Part shown: positions 45,881-55,755 of the stretch, one piece after another
Numbering within the stretch: position 1 is the first letter of the stretch
Layout: each line of letters opens with the position of its first letter
DNA from: Oscillatoria sp. FACHB-1407
GTDB lineage: Bacteria > Cyanobacteriota > Cyanobacteriia > Elainellales > Elainellaceae
Reading direction: 5' to 3'
NCBI RefSeq assembly: GCF_014697545.1
Contig: NZ_JACJSA010000017.1
Coordinates: 62,001-126,000 of the forward strand
Length of the DNA: 64,000 nucleotides
Program-made: the position numbers and the translations under genes
The notes under the pieces: generated by a model
What the model was told of the DNA's origin: nothing
Databases searched by the model: none
Seen by the model: only the letters and a program-made list of their open reading frames with translations

Positions 45881-47926
45881 TCAACCGTTCGCCGAGGGGT
45901 CAGCGTTCGTGTCTACGTAGACGGTGGGCGATCGCTCTATCTCTGACGGGGGTATGGTGGCTGAGTTTGAAGCTGAGGTTGAGACAGTGCCGTTGTCACT
46001 CATCAACTGTTTCACCTGGGCGATCAAGCCTGCCAGTTTGCCATCCTCCAGCAGCGTGTTAATCAGTGCCAGTCCACTCGTAGAAAACAACAGCTTATTC
46101 ACATCCTGAGCACCACTGCTGCCATTGCCGTTGCCATTAGCTCCGGGGAAGGAGTAGATTCGGGCATCGCCTAACACGCCCGGTTGCGGAGCCAGTGCGC
46201 TGAGCACTTCAGGCAAACGTTCTGCCAGTTCAGGCCAGATGGTGGTGAAGGTGTCAGCCGTGAGGCGAGCATTGCTAATCAGGTTACGAGCCGCAATTTG
46301 TGCCTGAATACCTTCGGCTTCTGCCAGGGATTTGTCACGGTTTGCCTCTGCCAACGTGCGAATCGCTTCTGCTTCTAATTCGGCGGCTTGTTTGGCAATC
46401 TCTGCCTGCCGTCGTCGCCGGAAGACATCAATTTCCACCACGTTTTGATCGGCGATGCGTCTCTCTTCGGCTTCTCGTTGAGCAGCAATGACAGCTAATT
46501 GCCGCTGTCGCTCTGCCACTTCGATCTCGGTTGCGGTGCTGACCGACGCTTCGGCGCGTGCCCGTTGTGCCTCAGCTTGAAAGCTCTCTTTGCGTTTTGC
46601 TGCGATCGCGATCGCCACATCTTCTTGGGCAATTCGGGCTAACCGCTCGGACTCCGCAACCTGAACCTGAGCCTCCAGACTTTGCGACTCAACCGTTTTC
46701 TTGCGGGTAATCTCCGCCAATTCTGCTTCTTGTTGTTGTAGAGCTTGTGCAACCTTGAGTTTTTTGTTACGTTCTTCTAACTCAATATCTGCATCAATTT
46801 GACTCTGTTTAATACCCAATTGTCGCCGAATTTCTTCTTCTTCAACTGATTTTTGTTGCAGAATTTTGGTGCGCTGAGTAGTTGCAGCTTCTCGGTCTTG
46901 TGCCTCTTGGATCTCCCGCTCCCGCTGAGCTTTGAGTGCTTCTACTTGCAATTGTTGCTCTAAGCGAGCACTCTCTTTTTCCTGCAAAATCTGGAGCGAT
47001 CGCTTCTCTGCATCCAGTTCTTTTTGCTCGATCGCCACTTGAGTGGCGAGTTCAACTTCACGCTTTTGTTGAATCGACTTTTGAATTGTCTCCGTCCGCA
47101 AGCGCACACCCTGAGCATCAAAGAAGTTATTGGTGTCGTAGGTGTCGCTCTCTTGAATCTCAGAAATGGCGATGTTATTTAGCGTTAAACCGACCTTGCC
47201 CAAATCTTGCTGCACCAGATTCAATACCTCTTGGGCAAAGCCCAATTTGTCAGAATCAATCTCTGCCAGACTCTTGGTTTTAGCTGCCGCCCGAATCGCA
47301 TCATCGGCTCGTTTTTCCAGTGCGTTTTTGATGTCATCTGGGGTGATGCGGTTGCCCTGCGATAACCGTGCTGCCGCTGTCAGCACATCTTCTTCAGAAG
47401 CACTGATGCACACATAAAATGTCACTCGCATATCGGCCCGCAGATAATCTTGCGTCCGCACGGCAAGTTTTCCAGTCCGTTCCACATCAATGGAAATCTC
47501 CCGGAGTGGAACGCGGGTCAACTCGTGAAATCCCGGCAGGACAATACATCCACCATTCAAGATCACAGTTTTTTGCTTAATAAAAACGCCCCCCGTCCGC
47601 ACAAATGCCTCGTTGTTTGGCGTAATTACATACACGCGGGTGTATGCCCACACACCCAGCAGCAATAACACAATTAAACCCGCCACAATTCCCGCAAAAA
47701 AGGTAACACTGCCCAAGACCCCGGCAGAGGCAACTGGCAGTTGCCCTAGCGTGGGATGAGCGATCGATTGTACGTGCATCGCGTGGGGTACGGTCGCGTG
47801 CAGCGTCGGTGCGGAGTGGGCGATGGGTAACAGTTTTGCGTTGTGCGAGGGGGTCAACCGGGGAGGGGGTGTCTCGATAGGAGAAATGCTGGGGAGAGAC
47901 TGAATGAACGAGAGCCAAAACAACAT
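45881..47926 (-). CDS. Flotillin-like (YqiK/SPFH) membrane protein
   Basis: 681 residues. An unusual N-terminal extension of about 60 residues (Pro/His-rich), then a membrane segment (VTFFAGIVAGLIVLLLLGVWAYT), an SPFH domain (about 100-290; VRTGGVFIKQKTVILNGGCIVLPGFHELTRVPL), a long charged coiled coil (about 290-570) and a tail with GANGNGNGSSG. Flotillins scaffold membrane microdomains. The adjacent upstream YqiJ/NfeD-like gene is the usual partner. ATG 47926 with AGGTGG eight bases before it is preferred over the GTG at 47938 that directly abuts the upstream stop. Confidence 0.92.
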   Translation of the reverse strand: MLFWLSFIQSLPSISPIETPPPRLTPSHNAKLLPIAHSAPTLHATVPHAMHVQSIAHPTLGQLPVASAGVLGSVTFFAGIVAGLIVLLLLGVWAYTRVYVITPNNEAFVRTGGVFIKQKTVILNGGCIVLPGFHELTRVPLREISIDVERTGKLAVRTQDYLRADMRVTFYVCISASEEDVLTAAARLSQGNRITPDDIKNALEKRADDAIRAAAKTKSLAEIDSDKLGFAQEVLNLVQQDLGKVGLTLNNIAISEIQESDTYDTNNFFDAQGVRLRTETIQKSIQQKREVELATQVAIEQKELDAEKRSLQILQEKESARLEQQLQVEALKAQREREIQEAQDREAATTQRTKILQQKSVEEEEIRRQLGIKQSQIDADIELEERNKKLKVAQALQQQEAELAEITRKKTVESQSLEAQVQVAESERLARIAQEDVAIAIAAKRKESFQAEAQRARAEASVSTATEIEVAERQRQLAVIAAQREAEERRIADQNVVEIDVFRRRRQAEIAKQAAELEAEAIRTLAEANRDKSLAEAEGIQAQIAARNLISNARLTADTFTTIWPELAERLPEVLSALAPQPGVLGDARIYSFPGANGNGNGSSGAQDVNKLLFSTSGLALINTLLEDGKLAGLIAQVKQLMSDNGTVSTSASNSATIPPSEIERSPTVYVDTNADPSANG

Positions 47927-47938
47927 AGGACGTTCCAC

Positions 47939-48670
47939 CTAACGCGACGGCTTGGAATGAGAAGTGCTAAACCACTGATCCTGATCAGGGCTGTCTTTAA
48001 CAATCACGAGATACGATGATCCTGTTCGCTCAATCACTAAAACTTTTGCTCCTCGTTGGGGAATCACCGTTGCCCACTCTGGCAATATGGCGTTTACTGT
48101 GACTCGGTTGCGAGCAGGGTCTAATACATCTACCTGACCGATGCGGTTTTGTCCTGCAATCGGGACTTGGGCTGTGCTGACTGTACCGATACAGCCAATC
48201 AGGCGATCGCTCCCCACGTCCTCACCAAAGGAGGCAAATACTTTGCCGATTGGCTTGGCGATTTGCCCACCCAAAAGCAACGCCCCCACCAGGGAAATCA
48301 GCACCAGCACAACGCCAACAAAGCCACTTAGGAGGTTGCCTAAAATCCCCCCGATAAAGACATTCAGCATCCAGCCCAACAAGCCCCAGATGCTGAGATC
48401 GGTCGCTAACAGCAGGATGAGAGGTGCCCGACCAATCCCTAGCCAGGCAACCATCTGAGCCATCGTCAAGCTGGCTCCCTCTGCATCGGTATCGAGATCG
48501 AGGAGATTGCCCTCTGCATCCAGTGCAAGGTCGGCGTCTACATCTGCATCGATATCGGCATCCAGGTCAGTGTCGTCGCCCCCGCCTGCCAGGATGACAA
48601 ATAGAAAAAGAGAGACGCCCAAGCCTAGAAAAATCCAGTAGGGCAAGTTGGACAGGTGAAAGAGCGGCAT
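47939..48670 (-). CDS. YqiJ/NfeD-like membrane protein with OB-fold
   Basis: 243 residues. N-terminal membrane segment (YWIFLGLGVSLFLFVILAGG), an Asp-rich loop (DTDLDADIDADVDADLALDA), three more membrane segments (about 75-150) and a C-terminal OB-type domain (CIGTVSTAQVPIAGQNRIGQV; ATVIPQRGAKVLVIE). It pairs with the flotillin immediately downstream in the same operon, as YqiJ with YqiK in E. coli, and probably anchors or regulates it. The Asp repeat is a possible cation-binding loop. Start ATG 48670. Confidence 0.88.
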   Translation of the reverse strand: MPLFHLSNLPYWIFLGLGVSLFLFVILAGGGDDTDLDADIDADVDADLALDAEGNLLDLDTDAEGASLTMAQMVAWLGIGRAPLILLLATDLSIWGLLGWMLNVFIGGILGNLLSGFVGVVLVLISLVGALLLGGQIAKPIGKVFASFGEDVGSDRLIGCIGTVSTAQVPIAGQNRIGQVDVLDPARNRVTVNAILPEWATVIPQRGAKVLVIERTGSSYLVIVKDSPDQDQWFSTSHSKPSR

Positions 48671-48829
48671 GGTAGTGAGAGATGAAGCGAAGCCAGCAGC
48701 TATAACCCATTGTTCGTAGACCTATGTCATCGAACAATGACTTCACCACCATAGCCGCTCTCTCCTGGGAATGATGTCAAAACGCGAAGTTTTTTAATTT
48801 TTGGTTGCTTATGCTAATCCTCAAAAATG

Positions 48830-49016
48830 GCGGTTAAAACCGTAGTGATACGACCAAAGCTCACCGACGCGGACTTCTTAAATTGAGGTTTCTGTAACCT
48901 GCATAAACAGGTGTTGCTCAGATAGCCGCAACTCCAGTCGCCAAGACGACCAGAAGATGAGCTTTTCAGACTTCAGCCTGCCGTTTTAACCGCCCCCATT
49001 CCTGATTTCTAATCCC
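48830..49016 (-). repeat. Degenerate family B repeat
   Basis: GGCGGTTAAAACCGT, CACCGACGCGGACTTC and CCGTTTTAACCGCC echo the inverted-repeat blocks of family B, but order and spacing are disturbed. It occupies the gap between the flotillin operon and the RTX gene. Confidence 0.45.
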
Positions 49017-49019
49017 ACC

Positions 49020-50141
49020 TTAAACGAACGTGAAGTAGGGTTGAGCAAGGCTCAAATTTGTTACGCCTTCAACTACTGCAATGAGTTCATCGGGTCGGCG
49101 TCCAGGTTCGTCTCGATAGATACCCACACTCCGCCTGGTAGAGCCTCCACCTCGCCTAATGACATAATTTGCAGCAGTGCCCTCCAGTTGGATGAAATCA
49201 ACCCGTCGTCTAAAGTCACGAATCACTGCATAATCCTGTAACCCTGCAACAAAGCGTCGTCCATCGTTGTAAAACGCCTGCGTCGTGTTGCCCAAGACAA
49301 ACAGATCGCGCCCACTACCGCCGGTCATCACATCGATCTCATTTCTGCCGGGTCGGGCAGCGGTTTCGTTGACTCCAACCAGGGTGTCGTTACCGCCTAA
49401 ACCTGTCAGTTCATCATTGCCTGCACCCCCATACAGACCGTCAATGCCATTGCCACCGTCCAATTCGTCGTTGCCATCGCCAGCACTGAGGAAGTCGTTT
49501 TCAGAACCCCCTAACAGGCGATCGCTCCCTGCTCCCCCAAACAGTTGGTCAGCACCATTTCCGGCATCTAACAGGTCGTCGCCTGCTTCACCATCAAGGG
49601 TATCTGCACCAAAGCCACCATAGAGGCTGTCGTTGTCAGCATCGCCATTGAGGTAATCAACCCCATCCTCACCATAGAGGCGATCGACTCCTTCACCACC
49701 CGCCAGGTTGTCGTTGCCGAAGCCTCCTTCCAGGAAATCGTCACCATCATCTCCGGATAGGCGATCGGCTCCATCGTCCCCATTCAGGTAGTCTTCACCC
49801 CGACCCCCAAACAGATCGTCATTGCCGTCACCCCCATACAGGTCATCGTCACCGCTACCGCCATTGAGTTCGTCATCGTCATCACCACCCGACAACCGAT
49901 CCTCGCCTGAGTCTCCTCTCAGTTCATCTTCGCCATCATTACCAAAGAGGCGATCGGCTCCCTCACCCCCTGCAATGTCGTCATCGCCTCTGTTGCCGGA
50001 CAGGGTATCGTTGCCAGCGTAGCCCAAAATCAGGTCATCGCTCGAAGAGCCGTTTAAAGTGTCGTCCCTAAATGTACCTGGAATAAATGCCATATCATCA
50101 ACCGCCGTTTCAGTGTTCCCGATACTGTCTAAATTAGTCAT
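49020..50141 (-). CDS. RTX-type calcium-binding protein
   Basis: 373 residues. After about 30 residues it is a nearly uninterrupted array of RTX nonapeptides (GGxGxDxLx: GNDTLSGNRGDDDIAGGEGA and so on, to about residue 260), which fold as a calcium beta-roll outside the cell. A C-terminal non-repeat domain (residues 275-373: DVMTGGSGRDLFVLGN, YAVIRDFRRRVDFIQLEG) is the peptidase-M10-C-like cap seen in cyanobacterial RTX proteins. No signal peptide, so type I export is expected. The repeats are unusually rich in Asp and Glu. Start ATG 50141. Confidence 0.88.
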   Translation of the reverse strand: MTNLDSIGNTETAVDDMAFIPGTFRDDTLNGSSSDDLILGYAGNDTLSGNRGDDDIAGGEGADRLFGNDGEDELRGDSGEDRLSGGDDDDELNGGSGDDDLYGGDGNDDLFGGRGEDYLNGDDGADRLSGDDGDDFLEGGFGNDNLAGGEGVDRLYGEDGVDYLNGDADNDSLYGGFGADTLDGEAGDDLLDAGNGADQLFGGAGSDRLLGGSENDFLSAGDGNDELDGGNGIDGLYGGAGNDELTGLGGNDTLVGVNETAARPGRNEIDVMTGGSGRDLFVLGNTTQAFYNDGRRFVAGLQDYAVIRDFRRRVDFIQLEGTAANYVIRRGGGSTRRSVGIYRDEPGRRPDELIAVVEGVTNLSLAQPYFTFV

Positions 50142-50444
50142 TTGTGCGGCGATCGCACTTCATCTCAGGGAGTTAGCCAGGTGGATGAATCAGCCGTATC
50201 GCTAGACCTACGGTAATTTCACCTGATTGGACTCCTCCACTGGCATGAAGGCAACAATTGCCCACAAATGTCAGTCTAGATAGATATATTAGATACCACG
50301 TTGCCTAGACCCCCTAATCCAAGAAGGGCCGTGGAGCAGTGCCCCCGGTCAGGGTTTCTCCCCTGTACTCCTGCTAACCAATCTGGTTATTCCATATCAG
50401 ACGGAGAAAGGTCTGATTTTGAGCCTGTTTTGAGGTGAGATGCA
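50142..50444. other. Divergent intergenic region with a leader hairpin
   Basis: It separates two divergent genes. Near the right end, ATCAGAC (50396-50402) pairs with GTCTGAT (50411-50417) followed by TTTTG, a small terminator-like hairpin 28 bases before the ATG at 50445. CCCCCGGTCAGGGTTTCTCC-type G/C blocks near 50340 resemble a decayed family C element. Confidence 0.45.
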
Positions 50445-51278
50445 ATGAAACGTCAAGTTTTAATCGCTACAACGGTTTTACTGACTCTGGCTGGAGGATT
50501 TGCGCCAGAGTCGATCGCCGCATCGATACCAGTCACAGGGGACAGCAGTCAAACAGCGAAGGCGGAGGATGCCACACCTTCCGGAGTAAAGCAAAACGCC
50601 AATCGCGATCGCCAACGGCAGCAGGAAGCAGCCCGCCGCGAACGCGAACGCCAGCGTCAAGCCGAGATGCAAGAGCAGTGGCAGGACGATCAAGAGGATG
50701 ATGACGATCGTCGAGATGATGACTGGTGGCGCGATCGCAATGATGATCGGTGGGATGACAGCGAAGACTATTGGGAAGACGGAGAAACCCAGCAAGAGCG
50801 CGATCGCGAAGAATGGGAAGAGCAACGGGGCGATCGGGATTGGCAACAACGCCAAAACTCCCGCTATTGGGAGGAACAACGCCGGGATTGGGAGAACCAG
50901 CGTCGCGACTGGGAATATCGCAATGACTGGTGGCGCAGCAATGGGGAAACCAACTGGCAAAGTACAGTTCCTGTTCCGACTTACGCCTATGAGGGCACAC
51001 GATTAGAACTCACCTCTTTATCACAGGAGTGGGTTACCGTTTCGATTGAGAGTGTCCATGGTGAACACGAACTTTCCTTCACAGGAAGCAATTCTCAACA
51101 GACTGTCTACCTGGCTCCAGGGGCTTATCGCCTGCGATTTCGCCCGACCTTAAGCAGTCGTCCCTGGCGATCGGGCTATCTGGAAGTAGGGCAGACCAAC
51201 TTTATTCGAGTCGTTTTTGACCAGAGCCGAGGCTTGGTCCAGGTCTACGACGCTCCTTCTGCCTGGGTTTCTGAATAA
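50445..51278 (+). CDS. Exported highly charged Trp/Asp/Arg/Gln-rich protein
   Basis: 277 residues. Signal peptide (MKRQVLIATTVLLTLAGGFA, cleavage near SIAA). Residues about 50-180 are extraordinarily charged and Trp-rich (for example RRDDDWWRDRNDDRWDDSED), consistent with an extended helix or disorder. Residues 185-277 look like a small beta domain (YEGTRLELTSLSQEWVTVSI; YLAPGAYRLRFRP). I do not recognise a family. It probably sits in the periplasm or outer surface. A strong bidirectional terminator follows. Confidence 0.65.
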   Translation: MKRQVLIATTVLLTLAGGFAPESIAASIPVTGDSSQTAKAEDATPSGVKQNANRDRQRQQEAARRERERQRQAEMQEQWQDDQEDDDDRRDDDWWRDRNDDRWDDSEDYWEDGETQQERDREEWEEQRGDRDWQQRQNSRYWEEQRRDWENQRRDWEYRNDWWRSNGETNWQSTVPVPTYAYEGTRLELTSLSQEWVTVSIESVHGEHELSFTGSNSQQTVYLAPGAYRLRFRPTLSSRPWRSGYLEVGQTNFIRVVFDQSRGLVQVYDAPSAWVSE

Positions 51279-51350
51279 GCAGAGTCATCCTGGCAGGAAC
51301 GCCTGCTTCTGTACTCCTACGGTCATCAGTTCCACAACGATCGCTAAAAA

Positions 51351-51385
51351 AGAGGGTAGTTCATCACTACCCTCTCTCTGTTTTT
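51351..51385. terminator. Bidirectional Rho-independent terminator
   Basis: AGAGGGTAGT (51351-51360) pairs perfectly with ACTACCCTCT (51366-51375). On the plus strand CTCTGTTTTT follows. On the minus strand the stem is followed by TTTTTTAGC. It serves the convergent gene at 50445 and tkt. Confidence 0.9.
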
Positions 51386-51422
51386 CTGACCAGAGCTATA
51401 TCAGGGGCGATCGCACCAACCC

Positions 51423-53435
51423 TTAACCCAACAGGGCTTTGGCACGGGCTACGACGTTATCAACGGTGTAGCCAAATTTTTCCATCACAACCCCACCAGG
51501 AGCAGAAGCCCCAAAGCGATCGACGCTGACAGAGTCACCATCACTGGTAGTGTAACGGCACCAGCCAAAGCTCGATCCTGCTTCTACTGCCAGACGCTTG
51601 GTAACAGCTTTGGGCAACACCGACTCTCGGTAAGCGGCATCTTGCTCTTCAAACAATTCCCAGGAGGGCAGAGACACAACGCGAACTTTTGTGCCTTCGC
51701 TGGCTAGCTTTTCAGCCGCTTTAATCGTCAAGCCCAACTCCGACCCAGTACCGATCAGGATCAGATCAGGAGTCCCCTCAGAATCAACAACAACGTATCC
51801 ACCCTTTGTCGCACCCTCGATAGAAGTAACAGACAGGCTTTCAACGTTTTGACGCGATAACGCAAGCAGGGTTGGACGATTTTGCTTAGCGTAGGTGATG
51901 GCAATCTTGTAAGCCGCAGAGGTTTCGTTGCCATCTGCCGGACGAATCACCGTCAGACTGGGAATTGCCCGCAGAGATGCCAATGTCTCGACAGGTTGGT
52001 GAGTCGGACCGTCTTCCCCTTGACCAATCGAATCATGGGTCATGACCCAAATAGATCCTGCCTCGGACAGGGCTGAGAGACGAATTGCCGCCCGCATGTA
52101 GTCAGTAAAGATCAGGAAGGTTGCACCATAGGGGATTAGCCCGGAACCGTGCAGGGCAATCCCGTTGTTGATCGCACCCATGCCATGTTCCCGCACACCA
52201 TAGTGAACGTTACGGTTGGCGTATTGACCCTTCTGGAAGTCACCAAAGCCTTTCAGTTCAGTCAAGTTGGAGTGAGTCAGGTCAGCCGAACCCCCAATCA
52301 ATTCAGGCAGCACAGGAGCTAGCTTGTTGAGAACGATCTCAGAATACTTGCGGGTTGCTAGCGATTTGTCTTCAGCCGTGTAGGTGGGTAATACGGAGTC
52401 CCAACCATCGGGCAACTTGCCACTGAGGAGACGCTCAAACTCAGCTGCCTCTTGAGGATACTTTGCTTTGAAATCTGCAAGCGTCTTGTTCCACTCGGAT
52501 TCATACTGAGCACCCCGCTCAACGGCTTTGCGGGTATGCTTGAGCACATCATCAGGAATCACAAAGGGTTCATACTCCCAGCCCAAGTTGGTGCGGGTGG
52601 CTTTCACTTCATCGCCACCTAACGCTGCACCGTGGACTCCAGCGGTGTTGGCTTTGTTAGGAGAACCGTAACCAATGGTGGTTGTCACTTTAATCATGGA
52701 AGGCTTGTCTGTGACCGCCTTTGCTTCTTCGATCGCCTTAGCAATACCTTCTAAATCGTTGTTTCCATCTGCAACGTGCAAAACGTGCCAACCGTAGGAC
52801 TCAAATCGCTTGCTAACATCTTCAGTGAAGGCGATATCGGTCGAGCCGTCGATGGAAATATGGTTGTCATCATAGAGGGCAATCAGTTTACCAAGCCCAT
52901 AGTGACCTGCGAGCGAGCACGCCTCACCCGATACCCCTTCCATGTTGCAGCCATCACCCAAAATCACGTAGGTGTAGTGGTCAACTAGCGTGACATCAGG
53001 CTTGTTATATTTGGCTGCCAGGTGAGCTTCAGCCATCGCTAATCCAACCGCATTTGCAATGCCCTGACCCAGAGGCCCAGTTGTTACTTCAACCCCTGCT
53101 GTCTCAAAGTTTTCGGGGTGACCGGGAGTTTTAGAACCCCACTGACGAAACTGCTTAATGTCCTCAATTGTGACGCTGTCATAGCCTGCAAGATAAAGCA
53201 GGGCATACTGTAACATACAGCCGTGACCAGCGGACAATACAAAGCGATCGCGGTTAAACCATTTTGGATTTTTGGGATTAAACCGCATAAACTTGTCCCA
53301 CAGGACATACGCCATCGGAGCAGCCCCCATTGGCAGTCCAGGGTGACCAGACTTAGCTTTTTCTACAGCATCGACCGCCAGAAAACGGATCGAGTTAATA
53401 CAAAGTTGATCGAGCGATTGGGTTGCGACAGCCAT
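51423..53435 (-). CDS. tkt: Transketolase
   Basis: 670 residues. A TPP- and Mg-dependent enzyme of the Calvin cycle and pentose phosphate pathway, moving two-carbon units between sugar phosphates. Visible: [13 protein letters not shown] near the start, the TPP motif [19 protein letters not shown] with DDNHISIDG, the pyrimidine domain ([22 protein letters not shown]) and the C-terminal domain ([23 protein letters not shown]). Full length, start ATG 53435. fabF and acpP lie upstream on the same strand. The 427-base gap with a hairpin suggests its own promoter. Confidence 0.97.
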   Translation of the reverse strand: MAVATQSLDQLCINSIRFLAVDAVEKAKSGHPGLPMGAAPMAYVLWDKFMRFNPKNPKWFNRDRFVLSAGHGCMLQYALLYLAGYDSVTIEDIKQFRQWGSKTPGHPENFETAGVEVTTGPLGQGIANAVGLAMAEAHLAAKYNKPDVTLVDHYTYVILGDGCNMEGVSGEACSLAGHYGLGKLIALYDDNHISIDGSTDIAFTEDVSKRFESYGWHVLHVADGNNDLEGIAKAIEEAKAVTDKPSMIKVTTTIGYGSPNKANTAGVHGAALGGDEVKATRTNLGWEYEPFVIPDDVLKHTRKAVERGAQYESEWNKTLADFKAKYPQEAAEFERLLSGKLPDGWDSVLPTYTAEDKSLATRKYSEIVLNKLAPVLPELIGGSADLTHSNLTELKGFGDFQKGQYANRNVHYGVREHGMGAINNGIALHGSGLIPYGATFLIFTDYMRAAIRLSALSEAGSIWVMTHDSIGQGEDGPTHQPVETLASLRAIPSLTVIRPADGNETSAAYKIAITYAKQNRPTLLALSRQNVESLSVTSIEGATKGGYVVVDSEGTPDLILIGTGSELGLTIKAAEKLASEGTKVRVVSLPSWELFEEQDAAYRESVLPKAVTKRLAVEAGSSFGWCRYTTSDGDSVSVDRFGASAPGGVVMEKFGYTVDNVVARAKALLG

Positions 53436-53861
53436 GATCTCTTCTACTCAACGACGGTGTGACAGTACATTCATCATCCCACTGGCGGGATTTAGGGGCA
53501 ATAATCCGTTCAGCGTTAACAAACAGCAATCAAAAATAGAGCGATAGCCAGACTATTTAGGAGAAGGAAGCGTGGGGTTTAAGCCCTGGATCAGGGTTCA
53601 TCCCTGCACCCTGTCCTTAACGCAAGGACTACGGCTATAACAAATCGAATTTCTCGGTAATTTGGTAAGTAACTATACCTACTATTAATAGCTTATAGTC
53701 TATGTCTATCCTTGCCAACGATCGATTTTTAATCTCTTGATAAAGTCCTGGCGGTTGATGGATAAGCACTGAGCGGACTAACACTAGATGGACTAATTAA
53801 GAGTGGGTAGATGACCAACACTCTACCCACTATTGGCAATTTCCCGCTTTAGCACAAACGG
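53436..53861. other. Intergenic region between fabF and tkt
   Basis: It contains the fabF terminator hairpin (53802-53831), the tkt promoter region, and a decayed G/C repeat (AAGCCCTGGATCAGGGTTCA at 53581) similar to family C. No small gene seen. Confidence 0.5.
53802..53831 (-). terminator. Hairpin terminator after fabF
   Basis: AGTGGGTAGA (53802-53811) pairs perfectly with TCTACCCACT (53822-53831). On the minus strand only a weak CTTAATTAGT follows. It lies about 30 bases after the fabF stop. Confidence 0.55.
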
Positions 53862-55121
53862 TTAGTGACTGAACTTACGAAACACGAGTGTGACGTTGTG
53901 ACCTCCAAAGCCAAATGAATTGGACAGAGCCACTTCGACAGGTTGTTGGCGACTGTGGTTGGGAATGTAATCTAAATCGCAATCGGGGTCAGGATTCTCC
54001 AGGTTAATTGTGGGAGGAACATGATCATGTTTGACTGCCATGACCGCAGCGACGGCTTCGATGCCACCTGAGCCACCCAACAAATGCCCCGTCATAGACT
54101 TCGTGGAACTGATGGCAACCTGACGAGCATGATCTCCCAAGGCGGTCTTGATCGCCGCTGTTTCGGTCGAGTCGTTAGCAGGGGTGCTCGTACCGTGGGC
54201 GTTGATGTAACTGACCTGGTCGGGAGTGATTTTGGCATCTTTAATTGCCAACTGAATTGCTCTAGCGGCTCCCTCTCCGCCTGGAACAGGAGATGTCATG
54301 TGGTAAGCGTCGCAGGTCATGCCATAGCCGATGATCTCAGCATAGATTTTGGCACCCCGGCTAAGGGCATGTTCTAGCTCCTCTAGAATGAGAATGCCTG
54401 CACCTTCTCCCATCACGAACCCATCGCGATCGCGATCAAAGGGGCGACAGGCGTGTGCCGGGTCATCATTGCGAGTGGACAGTGCTCGTGCCGCCGCAAA
54501 CCCAGCATACGCCAGGGGAGTCACCGCTGCCTCTGCGCCACCACAGATCATGGCTTGCGCATAGCCCCGTTGCACCAGGCGGAATGCGTCACCTACAGCA
54601 TTTGAACCGGCGGCACAGGCGGTTACAGGGCAGGAGTTGGGTCCCTTAGCACCCACATGAATGGCAGTTAAACCTGCCGCCATGTTGGCAATCATCATGG
54701 GCACCATGAACGGGCTACAGCGATCGGGACCACGGGTTAAGTAGACCTCTTGCTGGTCTTCCATCACCTTCAAGCCACCGATGCCAGTGCCGATCATGAC
54801 ACCAACTTGCTCAGCATTGAGGTCATTAATAACAAACCCCGCATCAGCGATCGCCTGTTTACTCGCCGCTACCGCAAACTGTGAGAAGCGATCCATGCGC
54901 TTGGCATCCTTGCGATCCATATAGGCATGGGGGTCAAACCCTTTGACCTCTCCTGCAATTCGACTATCGTGGCGCGACGCATCAAATAAAGTGATAGGCG
55001 CAATCCCATTGCGTCCACTTCGCAATCCGTCCCAATATTCAGCCAGAGTGTTGCCAATGGGGGTAATTGCACCCAATCCAGTGATTACAACACGCTTATA
55101 TTCAGAATCAGCACTTGTCAT
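53862..55121 (-). CDS. fabF: 3-oxoacyl-ACP synthase II (KAS II)
   Basis: 419 residues. It condenses malonyl-ACP with acyl-ACP in fatty acid elongation. The catalytic triad is visible: C169 (VTACAAGSNAVGDAF), H309 (NAHGTSTPANDSTE) and H346 (KSMTGHLLGGSGG). The N-terminal RVVITGLGAITPIGNT and the end NSFGFGGHNVTLVFRKF are standard. It follows acpP by 142 bases on the same strand, the usual acpP-fabF order. Start ATG 55121. Confidence 0.97.
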   Translation of the reverse strand: MTSADSEYKRVVITGLGAITPIGNTLAEYWDGLRSGRNGIAPITLFDASRHDSRIAGEVKGFDPHAYMDRKDAKRMDRFSQFAVAASKQAIADAGFVINDLNAEQVGVMIGTGIGGLKVMEDQQEVYLTRGPDRCSPFMVPMMIANMAAGLTAIHVGAKGPNSCPVTACAAGSNAVGDAFRLVQRGYAQAMICGGAEAAVTPLAYAGFAAARALSTRNDDPAHACRPFDRDRDGFVMGEGAGILILEELEHALSRGAKIYAEIIGYGMTCDAYHMTSPVPGGEGAARAIQLAIKDAKITPDQVSYINAHGTSTPANDSTETAAIKTALGDHARQVAISSTKSMTGHLLGGSGGIEAVAAVMAVKHDHVPPTINLENPDPDCDLDYIPNHSRQQPVEVALSNSFGFGGHNVTLVFRKFSH

Positions 55122-55263
55122 GACAGCAGCTTTAAGGATTCAAGATGGAATCAGGGTTTGGAGTTGGAACGACCACCTCTAACCCAGAATCCGAATAACA
55201 TTGGTTCAGGGGTCAGGAATTGAACGCACTAAGCACCTGACACCCAAACCCCAAACGCTGAAG

Positions 55264-55509
55264 TTAAGCAGCAACCTTGCCGTCAATGTAGTCCACTGCC
55301 GCTTGAACGGTCGCAATGCCTTCAGCCGCTTCATCGGGAATTTCAATATCAAACTCTTCTTCTAACGCCATCACGAGTTCAACGGTGTCGAGAGAGTCAG
55401 CACCCAAGTCGTTGGCAAAACTGGCTTCGGGTTTCACCTCACTCGTTTCGACACCCAACTGTTCAGACACAATTTCTTGAACTTTTTTAAGAATTTCCTC
55501 GCGGCTCAT
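55264..55509 (-). CDS. acpP: Acyl carrier protein
   Basis: 81 residues, acidic four-helix protein. The phosphopantetheine is attached to S39 in [22 protein letters not shown]. It is the carrier for fatty-acid intermediates, next to fabF. Start ATG 55509 ([14 protein letters not shown]), with AAGAAGGG-type ribosome site just upstream. Confidence 0.98.
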   Translation of the reverse strand: MSREEILKKVQEIVSEQLGVETSEVKPEASFANDLGADSLDTVELVMALEEEFDIEIPDEAAEGIATVQAAVDYIDGKVAA

Positions 55510-55755
55510 AATTATCCCTTCTTGCTCGGACGCAATATTTAGCTAACTGGACTACACGACCAACTGCCACAAACCTACCTGAAAACCTCTAGCAATGGGA
55601 GTTAGACTCCCACAGACGTCTACAGGAGTTTTGGGCATTTCTAAATCTTATCCGAAAGAGTGACGGGATTGCGGTTAAAAGGATGAAGGATGAAGGATAA
55701 AAAGATCGAGGTCGTTTTTCTTTTTGTATTCTTAATTGTTTATCTTTGAGCCTTT

